64,000 bases of DNA from Elysia crispata (Eukaryota > Mollusca > Gastropoda > Plakobranchidae), in assembly GCA_033675545.1 (NCBI GenBank), contig JAWDGP010007289.1:347501-411500 (forward strand), in the 5' to 3' direction. Below the pieces are notes generated by a model, which saw nothing but the letters and a program-made list of their open reading frames with translations, searched no databases and was not told the DNA's origin. A program made the position numbers and the translations under genes. This document shows positions 1 to 13,812 of the stretch, piece by piece. Within the stretch, counting starts at the first letter, position 1; each line of letters begins with the position of its first letter.

Positions 1-2307
1 GCGCAAGTAATTCCCAGGGTTTCCTCAACAGGTAAGGTTGGCCGTCCGCCCCCCCTCTCTCTCTCCCCCCCCTGTGGCATAGATGGTGGTTATGCCCCAG
101 CTCACCTTTCCCCTCGATCAATATGATCATACCTCCACAGCTGAAGCGACTTTTCTTTACGACTACAATAGTACTGTTTGTATAGTATAGTGGTAGTAGT
201 AGTAGTGGTAGTGCGCGCGCTCCTGTCTTAGTCAGTTAGTGGCAGTAGGTGCCAGACGGCAGCACCTAGGTCTAGAAGACAAGCAGGATAATGAGAGAAA
301 CCCGCCGCCAGTCTGTAGATCTTGTCAAGATCTAGCTGTGGCAAAACGGAGATTTTGTGTCATTGCGTTTTGTGGTTTCAGGAACTATGCACGTGTGAGA
401 AACTTCCGGATGTTCGTTTTTTCACACACCTTTGTGCCAGGGATAATCTGTTACCATTGAGTTTACAAAGTAATTCCGCACATCAAGATGTCTTTGTAAG
501 TATCACTAAACTGTCCAAATATATAGATCTGGACTCTCAAGTAATAATTAATAGTTTAAATGTTCAGATGAGAGTTTCCGAAACGTATGCGAAAACTCGA
601 CTTATAATTCTTCATTAAAAGTAATCAGGACTGGTAGCACCCAGTCTTGAAATTTAATCACTTATAGGCAAGGATTTCAGCTGATATCAGAGTAAAAGAT
701 TGGCATGCCATATCAGTTTTAAACCACCTTGAAGCAAGGAGTGACTAAAAATTCAACTTAATTTCAAAGTTTTTATAAACCCGTAGTTTTTACCAGGAAG
801 GAGAGTTATGAACAGTGCTTAATGCTTATAACAGATCTAAATCTGGTGCTCTTTCTTGAAACATGATTTTTCACTGCTTATTACTATTTTCCGTTGCACG
901 TTGACGTCACATTCTCTCATCATTATAGAATACCTGGGTCGATATGGTTTTAGTTATTCTGCGGGCTTTATTTGCCATAAACCTAATGAGTGCATTATGA
1001 GTATGTGTATGATTGTTACCAGGGAAAATGTTTATGCGAGGCGGAGGAAGAGCGGGGAGAAAGAGAGTGAAAGACATAAAGGAGACTGACAAGCAAACAG
1101 ACAGAAAGACAAAGACAAACAACCAGGCAGACAGGTAGACAGATATCAAGACCGACAGACAGGTGGCCTCACATTTAATTTTGTCAAATAAAATCTTGAC
1201 CTAGATCTAGTCAATAGCAGCAATTACCAACCCATTAAGATCCAAACAGGTCTTTTCCTTTTTTTATAACCCCAGGTGTGGTAATTTAGCTTAAGTAAAT
1301 TTTTCCTTCCTTAAATCTTGTTTCTCTGAAAGATCATGGTCTGTTGACCGCCGTATTTGCTCAGACCAATCTTTACACCTATTTTGTTCTAAATGTAAAT
1401 CTATTAAGTTAAGATTTATGCGAATGTCTGTGATTTTTCGAGTAAAGTATAATCATTGAACCAAACTCTAGATACTCGAGACGAAAAGTTAGTGAAGAAG
1501 TGAAGATTGATTTACTTTCTTAAAAATCAATATTTGAAGACACCTTACCAAGTTACCATGTCGGTTAATGTTTTAAAATAAATGAGAGCTTTATCTTCCT
1601 TTTTTTTACAATTTAACTCGCCGCGGTACAATTATACAATGTCATGTATAACACTTTTTTTTTTCTGGTCAATTTTTTTTTATAAAGCAAAGCATTCACT
1701 CTGCCGCACACCAGATTGCTTGCTGTTTAAGCACTTTCAAGAATCAAAGGAAAAAGCTACCTCCACTTCCAATGGGAAGGCTAGGAAATAGTTTAAGAAT
1801 GAGCGTGGCATATTTTTACTGCCTCTCCCATTTCTTTTTCTAAACACGCCAGTATTATTGAAGGTCTGAACGTGTGCTCTATTTTTAATGTGCCACTACA
1901 CACGAAAATTTACTTGATCTTGTCATGGCACTGATAAAGATTTATCCTAGTTTACAATCAATAAAACCATTCTGACTGCACTGTTAGGAGCACAGGAAAC
2001 TTCATGAAACAGCAATAAATATAATCAGAATGGTCATCGACCATTCGTTTCCGTACCTGTAACTGACACAAGACACAAGAAGGGGTTATATGTGTTATGT
2101 AAATCTGAATATTTAAGCCCACATCTGTGGTGTGTGTGTGTGGTTTTGGAAAAAGGGGGGGGGGGGGGGGTACTGATGATAAAGACGGATAAAATCAGTG
2201 CGATTTAAAAAAAATTCATATGGAAACCTGTTGTATTATTGAGTCACACCATAATTGACATAAAGTTAAAACAGGCTTTTCCTTAACTAAGGTAATGGGA
2301 TTGGCAC
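1..2307. other. non-coding stretch at left edge
   Basis: No supportable gene is present. The first 31 bases end in caacag followed by GTAAGG, so they could be the 3' end of an exon or 5'UTR, but there is too little sequence to judge. A short C-run/CT tract lies at about 47-71 and a GTA-rich stretch at 190-211. The open frames between 239 and 618 match nothing I know and start at GTG or ATG without further support. G13-type runs occur near 2155-2170. Confidence 0.4.
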
Positions 2308-2758
<451 letters not shown>

Positions 2759-3102
2759 GAAATGTAGTAGTATTTGTAATGAAATTACACGCAGGCTATC
2801 GTCAAAAATGTCAGCAAAACATCGAACCCCTCAAGATGTTTATGTTCACGAACCAACACGTGTAATATAATGGCGGGCAAAGCTTTTTGTTAATGTAAAC
2901 CACACGGAGGCGATCATATTAGGATTAGTTATAAACACAGGGGCTGGTAATTACATAAAATAAGGACAGAAAAATAGATGGATATTAACAACTGTAGTAA
3001 GGAAATTAGATAGGCAGATAAAAGAAATGATTATATAAATAGACAGACAGAAAGATTGATAGTTGATGGATAATTTGATTCGCTGGCAAAACGAGAAGGG
3101 AC

Positions 3103-3156
3103 AGGAGAGAGACAGAGACAGGGAGATAGAGATAGAGAGAGAGAGAGAGAGAGAGA

Positions 3157-3240
<84 letters not shown>
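3103..3240 (+). repeat. (GA)n microsatellite
   Basis: An almost pure GA tract of about 130 bp with GACA and GATA at its left edge. Confidence 0.95.
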
Positions 3241-3243
<3 letters not shown>

Positions 3244-4430
3244 ATAGCCTTAAATTCTTTTGGGTATAAATGCCAAATTCATGGACAAAAATCAATTGCT
3301 GTTGTATGCTGTTAATAACAAGCTGTAATCCCCAATTTAGCTGTGATACATAATGATCACGTTTACCGCTAGCGCTGTAGTTTACCACGGCGACATAGCA
3401 ATAAATATTCTGACTAGATCAATTGGCTGCTTTCTTTTCTATTTTGCCTGCTTGCCACGCGTGCCCAGCTATTCAGTCTCTGTGATTTATTTTTATCTGT
3501 CCGGACTTCACTAGCGGATTAACACCAAGTCGAGCTACAGAAAGTAATGCGTGGGTTGACGCGTGTCAAAAAATTTGAAAATAATGGTCGGCATATGCTA
3601 TACCGAGGAATTTATGTTTGCATGGTTTTTTCCTTAGTTTTTTTTGGTTTTTTTTTTTGTGATTTTGTATTTTGGCCTTTTGGTGTTCGACCGTCGAAGG
3701 TTCATTTATCCTTGGCTAGTGGAGGGCTTTCCATAGAGATTGTCTAACGCTGTGAAGGGAAGGCTTTGTAGAGTGATTAGCTTTCTCCACCCCTTTTTCA
3801 GCGTTTGCAACTTGCAGCAATTGACGGTGCAAAGTTGCTGTAGAAAAGATGAGATTCAGCCTTGATCTAAATTGAAATGAAATTCATCTGTAAAACTCAT
3901 CTGTATTGACACTCAATCAACATATGATACGCAATCGCATCAGTCTGGCTACCTTCACTCATGTCAGTACTGGAACTCAAAATCATAATTATTTTAAAAG
4001 CAGCTTTTTACTTTTCCCAAAATAGAGATCCTCCACCCACAATCTTAGGTAATCAACATTATAATTATTAAGGTGTTGATTTAGCCTCGCGATATATTTT
4101 GTTGCTGTTTATCGTTTCATGTATTTTTCTTCAAGGCATATAGAGTAAGAACTGAGTCCTGTTCCAAGTAAAACAGAATGCGGAAAACATGTAGGAATGT
4201 ATTTGTCAAATATTTCTTATCAAACCGCTTTACAAAATATTTACAAATCCTTCATCCAAAGTCACGATTTTATTTTCTTTGAGCCGTGTACTGCTGCAAC
4301 ATTGAGATGATAAAAATGCACCCGTTGAGATGATTATGTAGACATCACGTTTGAAGGGTAGTAATGTATCTTGATCAAACAGTTATTGGTAAGAGCCATC
4401 GTAATAATCACCATTACTTGCATTACCACA
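3240..4430. other. gene-free stretch, nothing seen
   Basis: Unique AT-rich sequence with short T-runs. No ORF with coding character, no repeat array and no RNA gene was recognised. Confidence 0.5.
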
Positions 4431-4431
4431 C

Positions 4432-4460
4432 TCTCCTCCTCCTCCTCCCCCTCCTCCTCC

Positions 4461-4510
<50 letters not shown>

Positions 4511-4591
4511 TTCTTCTTCTTCTTCTTCTTCTTCTTCTTCTTCTTCTTCTTCTTCTTCTTCTTCTTCATCATTATCATCATCATTATTAAA
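4432..4591 (+). repeat. (CTC)n/(CTT)n microsatellite
   Basis: CTC units pass into about 35 CTT units and then TCA/TTA units. The open Ser, Phe and Lys frames over it are low complexity. Confidence 0.95.
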
Positions 4592-4658
4592 CCATTACCA
4601 GCAGCACGAACGTCAGTATTCACTTTCCCCCTCAGCTGAACATGCATCTCTATCTACC

Positions 4659-6997
4659 ATTCTATGGTTACCGTCACGGCGTCACCACTGTGTCATTCTA
4701 TGGTTACCGTCACGGCGTCACCACTGTGTCATTCTATGGTTACCGTCACGGCGTCACCCCGGTGTCATTCTATGGTTACCGTCACGGCGTCACTCCGGTG
4801 TCATTCTATGGTTACCGTCACGGCGTCACCACTGTGTCATTCTATGGTTACCGTCACGGCGTCACCACTGTGTCATTCTATGGTTACCGTCACGGCGTCA
4901 CCACTGTGTCATTCTATGGTTACCGTCACGGCGTCACCCCGGTGTCATTCTATGGTTACCGTCACGGCGTCACTCCGGTGTCATTCTATGGTTACCGTCA
5001 CGGCGTCACCACTGTGTCATTCTATGGTTACCGTCACGGCGTCACCACTGTGTCGTTCTATGGTTACCGTCACGGCGTCACCACTATGTCATTCTATGGT
5101 TACCGTCACGGCGTCACCACTATGTCATTCTATGGTTACCGTCACGGCGTCACCACTGTGTCATTCTATGGTTACCGTCACGGCGTCACCACTGTGTCAT
5201 TTTATGGTTACGGTCACGACGTCACCACTGTGTCGTTCTATGGTTACCGTCACGGCGTCACCACTGTGTCATTCTATGGTTACCGTCACGGCGTCACCCC
5301 TGTGTCGTTCTATGGTTACCGTCACGGCGTCACCCCGGTGTCATTCTATGGTTACCGTCACGGCGTCACTCCGGTGTCATTCTATGGTTACCGTCACGGC
5401 GTCACCCCGGTGTCATTCTATGGTTACCGTCACGGCGTCACCCCAGTGTCATTCTATGGTTACCGTCACGGCGTCAGCCCGGTGTCAATCTATGGTTACC
5501 GTCACGGCGTCATCCTAGTGTCATTCTATGGTTACCGTCACGGCGTCACCCCAGTGTCATTCTATGGTTACCGTCGCGGCGTCAGCCCGGTGTCATTCTA
5601 TGGTTACCGTCACGGCGTCACTCCGGTGTCATTCTATGGTTACCGTCACAGCGTCAGCCCGGTATCATTCTATGGTTACCGTCACGGCGTCACCCTATGT
5701 CCTTCTATGGTTACCGTCACGGCGTCACCCCAGTGTCATTCTATGGTTACCGTCGCGGCGTCAGCCCGGTGTCATTCTATGGTTACCGTCACGGCGTCAC
5801 CACTGTGTCATTCTATGGTTACCGTGACGGCGTCACCCCGGTGTCATTCTATGGTTACCGTCACGGCGTCAGCCCGGTGTCATTCTATGGTTACCGTCAC
5901 GGCGTCACCACTGTGTCATTCTATGGTTACCGTCACGGCGTCACCCCAGTGTCATTCTATGGTTACCGTCACGGCGTCAGCCCGGTGTCATTCTATGGTT
6001 ACCGTCACGGCGTCACCACTGTGTCATTCTATGGTTACCGTCACGGCGTCACTCCGGTGTCATTCTATGGTTACCGTCACGGCGTCAGCCCGGTGTCATT
6101 CTATGGTTACCGTCACGGCGTCACCACGGTGTCATTCTATGGTTACCGTCACGGCGTCACCACTGTGTCATTCTATGGTTACCGTCACGGCGTCACCCCG
6201 GTGTCATTCTATGGTTACCGTCACGGCGTCAGCCCGGTGTCATTCTATGGTTACCGTCACGGCGTCACCACTGTGTCATTCTATGGTTACCGTCACGGCG
6301 TCAGCCCGGTGTCATTCTATGGTTACCGTCACGGCGTCACCACTGTGTCATTCTATGGTTACCGTCACGGCGTCAGCCCGGTGTCATTCTATGGTTACCG
6401 TCACGGCGTCACCCCAGTGTCATTCTATGGTTACCGTCACGGCGTCACCCCAGTGTCATTCTATGGTTACCGTCACGGCGTCACCCCGGTGTCATTCTAT
6501 GGTTACCGTCACGGCGTCACCCCGGTGTCATTCTATGGTTACCGTCACGGCGTCAGCCCGGTGTCATTCTATGGTTACCGTCACGGCGTCACCACTGTGT
6601 CATTCTATGGTTACCGTCACGGCGTCACCCCGGTGTCATTCTATGGTTACCGTCACGGCGTCACCCCAGTGTCATTCTATGGTTACCGTCACGGCGTCAC
6701 CACTGTGTCATTCTATGGTTACCGTCACGGCGTCACCACTGTGTCATTCTATGGTTACCGTCACGGCGTCACCCCGGTGTCATTCTATGGTTACCGTCAC
6801 GGCGTCACCCCAGTGTCATTCTATGGTTACCGTCACGGCGTCACCACTGTGTCATTCTATGGTTACCGTCACGGCGTCACCACTGTGTCATTCTATGGTT
6901 ACCGTCACGGCGTCACCACTGTGTCGTTCTATGGTTACCGTCACGGCGTCACCACTGTGTCATTCTATGGTTACCGTCACGGCGTCACAACTGTGTC
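4659..6997 (+). repeat. 36-bp minisatellite, 65 units
   Basis: The unit begins attctatggttaccgtcac and continues through ggcgtcacc to tgtgtc. The array spans 2339 bp, which fits 64 units of 36 bp and one of 35 bp near 5690-5704. Units differ mainly at the caccactg / caccccgg / cagcccgg positions. Because 36 is divisible by three and the unit lacks stops on the + strand, all three forward frames stay open for hundreds of codons, with 12-residue periods such as FYGYRHGVTTVS. The minus strand of each unit contains TGACGCC and TGACGGT. I see no evidence of translation. Confidence 0.97.
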
Positions 6998-9656
6998 GCG
7001 ATAAATCATACACGCCGCTACTTGTTGCAGGATTCGCCCTCCCAGGTCGTCGTGACATGAACACTGTCAATTCTCCTTCTTCACCAAAGATTGCATGCAG
7101 TACACCTCTGTTCTCCACCTGCATCCTGTTGTCTGTGACCTGTGCAGTGTTCAATACACCTTAACACCTATGTAGTGTAATATGATCATTAAGTGTCACC
7201 AGCACTTTGACACGTCAAAAATGGAACAAATATGATTAGGAAAAAAACATGGTTGGATCCGAACAAGTAGGACAAAGCAATAGAAATCTAAAGAAATTAT
7301 AGCTTCTAGAATAAGTACACTCCAACGTTACCTATGATACGATAATAAATAACAAAATGTAATAATTGCGAATGTAACGGCTAAACATATTTTTAAACTC
7401 TGAAATACAAGAACCCGTCTTTTATGAAATACATGTATATACAAATTTAATTTGATTAAATTTAGAAGAAAAAATAACTTTGCAATAACGCGATAGAACC
7501 AGCTATGCCTTTTATTCTATTTACACCCCATGAGAAAACACTGTCTCCAGTGTTTTAAAAACCTCTTCTCTTGCTCCACATCGGCTCCGTGTACGGATCT
7601 CAGATATGGTTTTCTCTTACGCTTCTTTTTCCCCCAGCGCTGGCACATTTTTCTGCTCCTAGAGAGAACAACCGTCAGAACACTGCATCATAAAGTTCTC
7701 CATTGTGCGTGTGATTCAGCAAACGTTCTTGGCAGTCTTCTTTCTTATTACGTGTATATATACATACCTGTCATAAATATTATCCTTTCTTTTATTTACT
7801 TAGCTAGTGGTTCCATCAGTCGCCTTTCTATGGTTTTTGCTTGTTTTTTTTTTTTTTTAAAACCACCATTTCTATTTTCAGCCTCTTATATGTTTGCGCT
7901 GTTAGTAAATATGTCTTCTATTTTGCTTTAACACCTGCTTTCCTCGTGCTTTTATACCGTCGCATTATTATGATTAGATCTATGCCTTCATAGAAAACAC
8001 TTTTTTTAAGCAATCAAGAACTGCTCTTGTATATAATTTGTTCGCTTGTCTACCTCCTGTGTGTCTATCTCTTTCCCTCTTTCCCCTTCTTTCTATTTCC
8101 CCCTCGTTCTTTATGTTCCCTCCTATCTTCTAAGCACCCTTCTCTGTCTCTAAAATCTTACTTTGTCTCTTCTCTCTGGATCTCATTCTTCTCCTCCCAC
8201 TTTATAAGACAGAAGGTCTCCTTTATTTCCCAGGATAATGGCTAAAGGTTTGGTCTCGCTAGATAAACCTCGCGAGGTCCCGTACCCAGGTTCCTCCACA
8301 GACCGTGTTTATTTTACCAGTGATAGGGTCCAGGCATCGCTCTGTCCAAGCAAACGGCCCCGGTCGGCCTTACTTTGCCCAGGTCGGCTTTACTTTGCTC
8401 TCATTCACCAGACTTGAACAAGTTGGAGCCTAAGATATGCCACGTGACCACCTTCCTATGTTTTGGCATCAGGCGGTAGACCTAAATTACTTTAATTTCT
8501 TTCCTGGATCCAACTGCATTTACCAGCACCCTTCCAACCAATTCCACCGTCAGCGCTTCGAATCCGGAGAGGAAAACATATAATGGCCATGTGTGACCCA
8601 TTTTTTTTGCCAATTTTTTCTTTTCTTTTTTCTTTGGTTTTTTTTTTTTTTGTGTGTGATAATACGAGATAACGTTACAACTTGGAGTAAATTCCCTGCT
8701 TTTTCTCTTTAGTATAGAAACTTGAAAAATAATTTGAAGATAATTCATAGTCACAGTTTGAAAGTGGAATTTTACTATTAATAGCGTCTGTCTCTGTGAA
8801 ATTAACAACGTATTGGAAAACAGCGGTTGGTTACGTGTCTTTGGTGTCGTTTATAAAAGTCACATCACGCCACTGAGCATCACGCACAAGTTGAGCCTCG
8901 GCAACCGAATCAATTCCCACATCGTTTTAATTTCTATTTTCGATAATCAACTTTCAATTTTTTGGCTCAGGGTTTGGCACGCATAAGCACGTTAAGTGCT
9001 AATTACCGTCAAGCAAAGAAAGACGGCTTAAAAAAAAATTATCAGTTTTGTTTATTTATTTATTTATTAACACTGAATTATTGTTTCTTAAGACCGTCGC
9101 TTTTTTTCATGGCATGTTGCCCCACATGATTTGAAATATCAGCAAAGTTGTGTCAGTATGTAGCAACACTGCGGGCATGGCAGGTCGAGGCACCTGTGTT
9201 CCTCATCGTTTTGTTTGTTCATAGAACAGAACACGTAAAAGTTACACTAAATCTTAACTAGATAAAAGATACTTTTGAAATACTTAGACGTACTTAAGAA
9301 AATGAAATTGTTCTTTCAGAGGAAGATCTCTTGAGCTCTCTTCTGCCCGGCCTCTCTTAAATACAAAACCTTCATAATTGGAGGATACCATCATATAATT
9401 TTGACGGAGCTATTGCCTTTATTCTCCTTGAAATATTAATAAAGGAAAATATTTTTCACTGATTTTCCTCTCTGCTTTTAAAACCATGCAGCCACACCTA
9501 ACGCTATCTAAGCTGTCCAAAATCAATTCAAACAGACATCTGATTACTTCGATCTTATAATTTTTAACGTCAAGATATCAATAATTATGATAAGTTAACC
9601 ACACCGTGACAGAAGAACTGTTCTTCTAATTCTATTTTTAAAAATTCTGCATTTTA
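6998..9656. other. gene-free stretch
   Basis: No gene is recognised. The segment from 7990 to 8250 is pyrimidine-rich (CTTT/CCTT type). Around 8250-8420 the sequence is more GC-rich but has no readable coding signal. The element tcgaatccgg near 8556 resembles a tRNA B-box but lacks an A-box partner. Confidence 0.45.
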
Positions 9657-10573
9657 CAACTACTAGAAGCTGTACTGTCACCTTTATGTTCTCACGGTCT
9701 TTACAAATTTAATGTTTGTGCTATCCTTTCTATTGTTAGAAATACTACTTTCATTAACTGCAAGGAGCTGTACTATCATCTTTTTGTACTCATGATCCCT
9801 ACAAATGATTGTGCTGTTCTTTCTATTGTTACAAATACTACCTTTCACAACTGCAAGGAGCTGTACTATCATCTTTTTGTACTCATGATCTCTACAAATG
9901 ATTGTGCTGTTCTTTCTATTGTTACAAATACTACCTTTCACAACTGCAAGAAGCTGTACTATCATCTTTTTGTACTCATGATCTCTACAAATGATTGTGC
10001 TGTTCTTTCTATTGTTACAAATACTACCTTTCACAACTGCAAGAAGCTGTACTATCATCTTTTTGTACTCATGATCTCTACAAATGATTGTGCTGTTCTT
10101 TCTATTGTTACAAATACTACCTTTCACAACTGCAAGAAGCTGTACTATCATCTTTTTGTACTCATGATCTCTACAAATGATTGTGCTGTTCTTTCTATTG
10201 TTACAAATACTACCTTTCACAACTGCAAGAAGCTGTACTATCATCTTTTTGTACTCATGATCTCTACAAATGATTGTGCTGTTCGTTCTATTGTTACAAA
10301 TACTACCTTTCACAACTGCAAGAAGCTGTACTATCATCTTTTTGTACTCATGATCTCTACAAATGATTGTGCTGTTCTTTCTATTGTTACAAATACTACC
10401 TTTCACAACTGCAAGAAGCTGTACTATCATCTTTTTGTACTCATGATCTCTACAAATGATTGTGCTGTTCTTTCTATTGTTACAAATACTACCTTTCACA
10501 ACTGCAAGAAGCTGTACTGTCGCCTTTTTGCACTCGTGGTCTTTGCAAATGATTGTGCTGTCCGTTTCTATCT
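9657..10573 (+). repeat. 93-bp minisatellite, about 10 units
   Basis: The unit is 93 bp (31 codons). It runs from caactgcaag through gctgtactatcat and ttgtactcatgatc to ctttca. The central units are nearly identical. The first unit (from 9657) and the last are clearly diverged, as expected at array edges. One frame on each strand is free of stops, giving 31-residue periodic ORFs on both strands (9792-10628 + and 9684-10499 -). I regard these as incidental. Confidence 0.95.
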
Positions 10574-11204
10574 ATTTGCCAATTTTACCTCGACTGAAGG
10601 GCTAATAGGGGAAGAAGTTAAGAGCTAAGGCGACACAAGGAAGGAACTAGTCTGTCAAGGAGTGAGAATTTCTCTGTCTGCTTCCCAAATTAATGGAAAG
10701 AAAACCAGGGAAATCATTATCTATTTCAGGACAGGAAATAACAGTGTTATCTCAGTCTACTAAAGACGAAGACGTCGAGCAAGTTGAAACTCATAAATAT
10801 TTATGAGTATTTATAGACAAGGATCGAGACTGACACGCCCAATCCATGTCATTTCTAAAAATTGAATACTTGCCTCTAATTTTTTTAAAGGAACTAAATT
10901 CTTTCCACGTTGACAAGGCTCCGTGATCTCTTTATAAAGCTTTGATTATAACCTGTCTGTATAATGGCTGTATAATAAGAGTATACATATAAAGTTAGAA
11001 TTGTGAGTTTGACAATTGTTTTATGTAAACTTTGCGAGGCCCATGTAAACCACAAATTTACGCAGGTTATGGACAATGAAGCTCGATCTTATCGTATCTT
11101 ATCCTCAACTCTTTTTGTTTGTTTTGTTGCTTTGTTTTAATCTTCTTTTAGGTCACGTAGACACACGAGGGGAAGCTAAATCTCGATGTCATGTCAAATA
11201 ATTA

Positions 11205-11207
<3 letters not shown>
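10574..11207. other. gene-free stretch, nothing seen
   Basis: AT-rich unique sequence. No coding, RNA or repeat feature recognised. Confidence 0.5.
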
Positions 11208-11291
<84 letters not shown>

Positions 11292-11325
11292 GAGAGAAAG
11301 AGAGAGAGAGAGAGAGGGGGGGGGG
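11208..11325 (+). repeat. (GA)n microsatellite ending in a G-run
   Basis: About 108 bp of GA with a few AT/AA interruptions, followed directly by ten G at 11316-11325. Confidence 0.95.
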
Positions 11326-12030
11326 TAACGGGGTAGGTGGGACTGAGGTTCAGAGGTTTTTAAGTTAGCAGGCTACCGCTAGCTTAGGGGATGGGTTACG
11401 AAATACCTGGTCAATACGATTTTTTAAAGGAGTGAATTACATCGATAGGTCAGACTAACTGCTTTTTTGCTCCGAAGTGTTCATATTTTAGCCCATGATC
11501 GACTCTACATGACGTGACCGTTGTTTTAGTGCACAGCACTGTTAAAGATTTTGTTACACCGTGTGCTTAGTTAAGGGACAATCTCTAACTTAACAGTACC
11601 TCGTCACAAAAATCAGCCGAACTTTTGACTTAGAATATTAAGAAAGGTAAGAAAACAGTAATAATATTTTCATGCCGTGATGTAAGCAAACTAAACGCCA
11701 TCATGCCAACGTAAGGATAGGAATTAAAACAAAATATATTGCCCTAAAAAGACCTAAGTATTTCTTTCTACGCGTAGCCAGCCACTCAAAAATCTGCGCC
11801 AAGTCAAGAAAGAGCCTGGTTATTTTAGGAGACATATAGTAGTGCAAGGGGTTTCATGTTTATAGAACTTATAATTATATCCCCTAATGTATGGTGTCGG
11901 TTGCAGATTCTATTAGAGTTTGTGTTTCTTCACATGCACAATCAGGGTGAGTTAAACAATATTAAAACTTTATAAAACTGCTGGTTGGGTCTGTGTAGCT
12001 GAATGGCTAATTATTCTCTCTGCCTTCTCT
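11326..12030. other. gene-free stretch, nothing seen
   Basis: Unique AT-rich sequence without recognisable features. Confidence 0.5.
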
Positions 12031-12098
<68 letters not shown>

Positions 12099-12157
12099 TC
12101 TCCTCTCTTTCTCCCTCTATCTCTCTAGCTATCTATCTACCTATCTATTTATCTCTG
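12031..12157 (+). repeat. (CT)n microsatellite
   Basis: A pure CT core to about 12093, then a degenerate CT/CCT stretch and TATC units. Confidence 0.9.
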
Positions 12158-12628
12158 AGAAATTCATGACTTAGATCAGTTCTTTAAATTACTCGATAGA
12201 AACCCATTCTGTCAGGGAAGAGGTTTGCATCTCATCATTTCAGCCCTAATCTGATCTTGTTTGATGTGGGTAAAACCTCTCAAGTCATGAGTTATTGGAT
12301 GTGCTGTTTCAGACTTACATAGAAATAAGCTAAAACCTCCCTCGCTCTGCCAAATCTTCTTTCCTTCTAAAGGCTGTCCCTCCCTCTTTCTCTCCCTTTA
12401 AGCTGTCAAAGATATCCGCCATAACAAGTAGTAACCAGAGCGCGTCGGGGCCTCTTCATTTATAGAATAATGGCTTTTTTTCATACATACATGTCGGTAA
12501 ATCATGTAAGGCCACCAACATTCTTGTCCTTTTAGTCGATAAAGATCCGCGCCTCTCCATCAAAGTGCGGCAAAATTTTTTGGGATACCTTAGACACCAC
12601 CTTTAATTGAATACCTTTGCTTCCCCCC

Positions 12629-12675
12629 CAAAAAAAAACAAAACAAAACAAAAACAAAACAAAAACAAACAAAAT
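12629..12675 (+). repeat. (AAAAC)n short repeat
   Basis: A-rich pentamer-like repeat of AAAAC/AAAC units. Confidence 0.85.
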
Positions 12676-12697
12676 ATAAAACCCTCTTATTCTACCT

Positions 12698-12770
<73 letters not shown>

Positions 12771-12774
12771 TCTG
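12698..12774 (+). repeat. C11 run followed by (CT)n
   Basis: Eleven C at 12698-12708 lead directly into about 60 bp of CT. Confidence 0.95.
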
Positions 12775-13405
12775 TGTGTATGTGTGTAATCTGTTCTCCC
12801 TCCTCCCCCCCAACCTATATGTCTATCCATTTGTAATCTTTCACAATCTGCTCTTTATACATGCACTTTCATTTTCATTTTCTGTTTTTTTCGCTTTCGT
12901 TCATCTTCTCCAGTATTTCAGGTTGTGTTTGTGTCAAGCTGAGAGATACTGGGTTTGTTCCTTCTTCCTTCGGTTGTTTCTCTCTGTTTGTCTCCACGCC
13001 TTCTTTTTGTCAAGTGTATACTGCTGTTCTGTGTCAACCTGCTTCTGCTGAGCTTAAACCTTCCGTTTTTGGCCGGTGCTCAACAAGCGTTTCTGATCAT
13101 TAGTTTTGTTGTCTACTCTTCACATGATCGCTAGCGCCCTCAGTTCTACGCCCCTATGTTTTTAATACTTTATATATATGTAAATACATTTTTTGGTCAC
13201 TATTAATGTTTGTGCTTGGTCAAGTCCCCTATTTTATGATATTCTATATTTTGATTTCAAATTAACTGGTATTTAACTTTCTTTTACGTTGGATATCTCA
13301 TAATTGTGTATATATTTCAGAAGATAATATTTTGAAGTGAAATACAAATGTACTAGTATCATAATATATCCTTTTATATCCTTTAAAAAAAACAACGAAA
13401 CAGCA

Positions 13406-13457
13406 CTCTCTCTCTCCCATCTCCCCCCCCCCACACACACACACTATCTCTCTCTCA
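13406..13457 (+). repeat. CT / C10 / (AC)n / CT compound repeat
   Basis: A short CT tract, ten C at 13423-13432, AC units, then CT again. Confidence 0.85.
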
Positions 13458-13712
13458 AAATAGAAAGCAAAAACACCACACTTGGTAATTATGAAAGATC
13501 CAAAAGGACGCGTGTATGTCTTTAAATAGTATAATATTGGGTCTAAAAGGAAATAGGCACTCAGCTTTATACTACAGGACATGTATTGATTTAACATAAA
13601 CGTTTCGCTTTAATAGCTTCATTACTGAAGAAGCTATTATATGTTAAATGTATAGTTGTTTTGTTTCTTTTTTGTCCCGTAGTTATAAAGTTGTGTGCCA
13701 TTTCCTTTTAGA

Positions 13713-13747
13713 CCCCCCCCCCCTCTCTCACTCTCTCTCTCTCTCTC

Positions 13748-13789
<42 letters not shown>

Positions 13790-13812
13790 TTTTCCCTCTC
13801 CTCCTCTCTCTA
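13713..13812 (+). repeat. C11 run followed by (CT)n
   Basis: Eleven C at 13713-13723 are followed by CT units with CACT interruptions, then a degenerate CT-rich tail. Confidence 0.95.

Noticed and set aside
4659-6997. Possible CRISPR array (36-bp regular repeat)
   Set aside because: The units are directly adjacent with no unique spacers, and the context is eukaryotic.
4371-7164. Long open frames of 877 and 840 codons
   Set aside because: They are translations of the stop-free 36-bp minisatellite in different frames. There is no non-repetitive coding sequence and they change phase at the 35-bp unit.
8540-8570. tRNA-like B-box (cttcgaatccgg)
   Set aside because: No A-box, cloverleaf arms or terminator at the right distances.
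9684-10628. Periodic 271- and 278-codon ORFs on opposite strands
   Set aside because: Both are by-products of a 93-bp tandem repeat. There is no start context, splice signal or homology.
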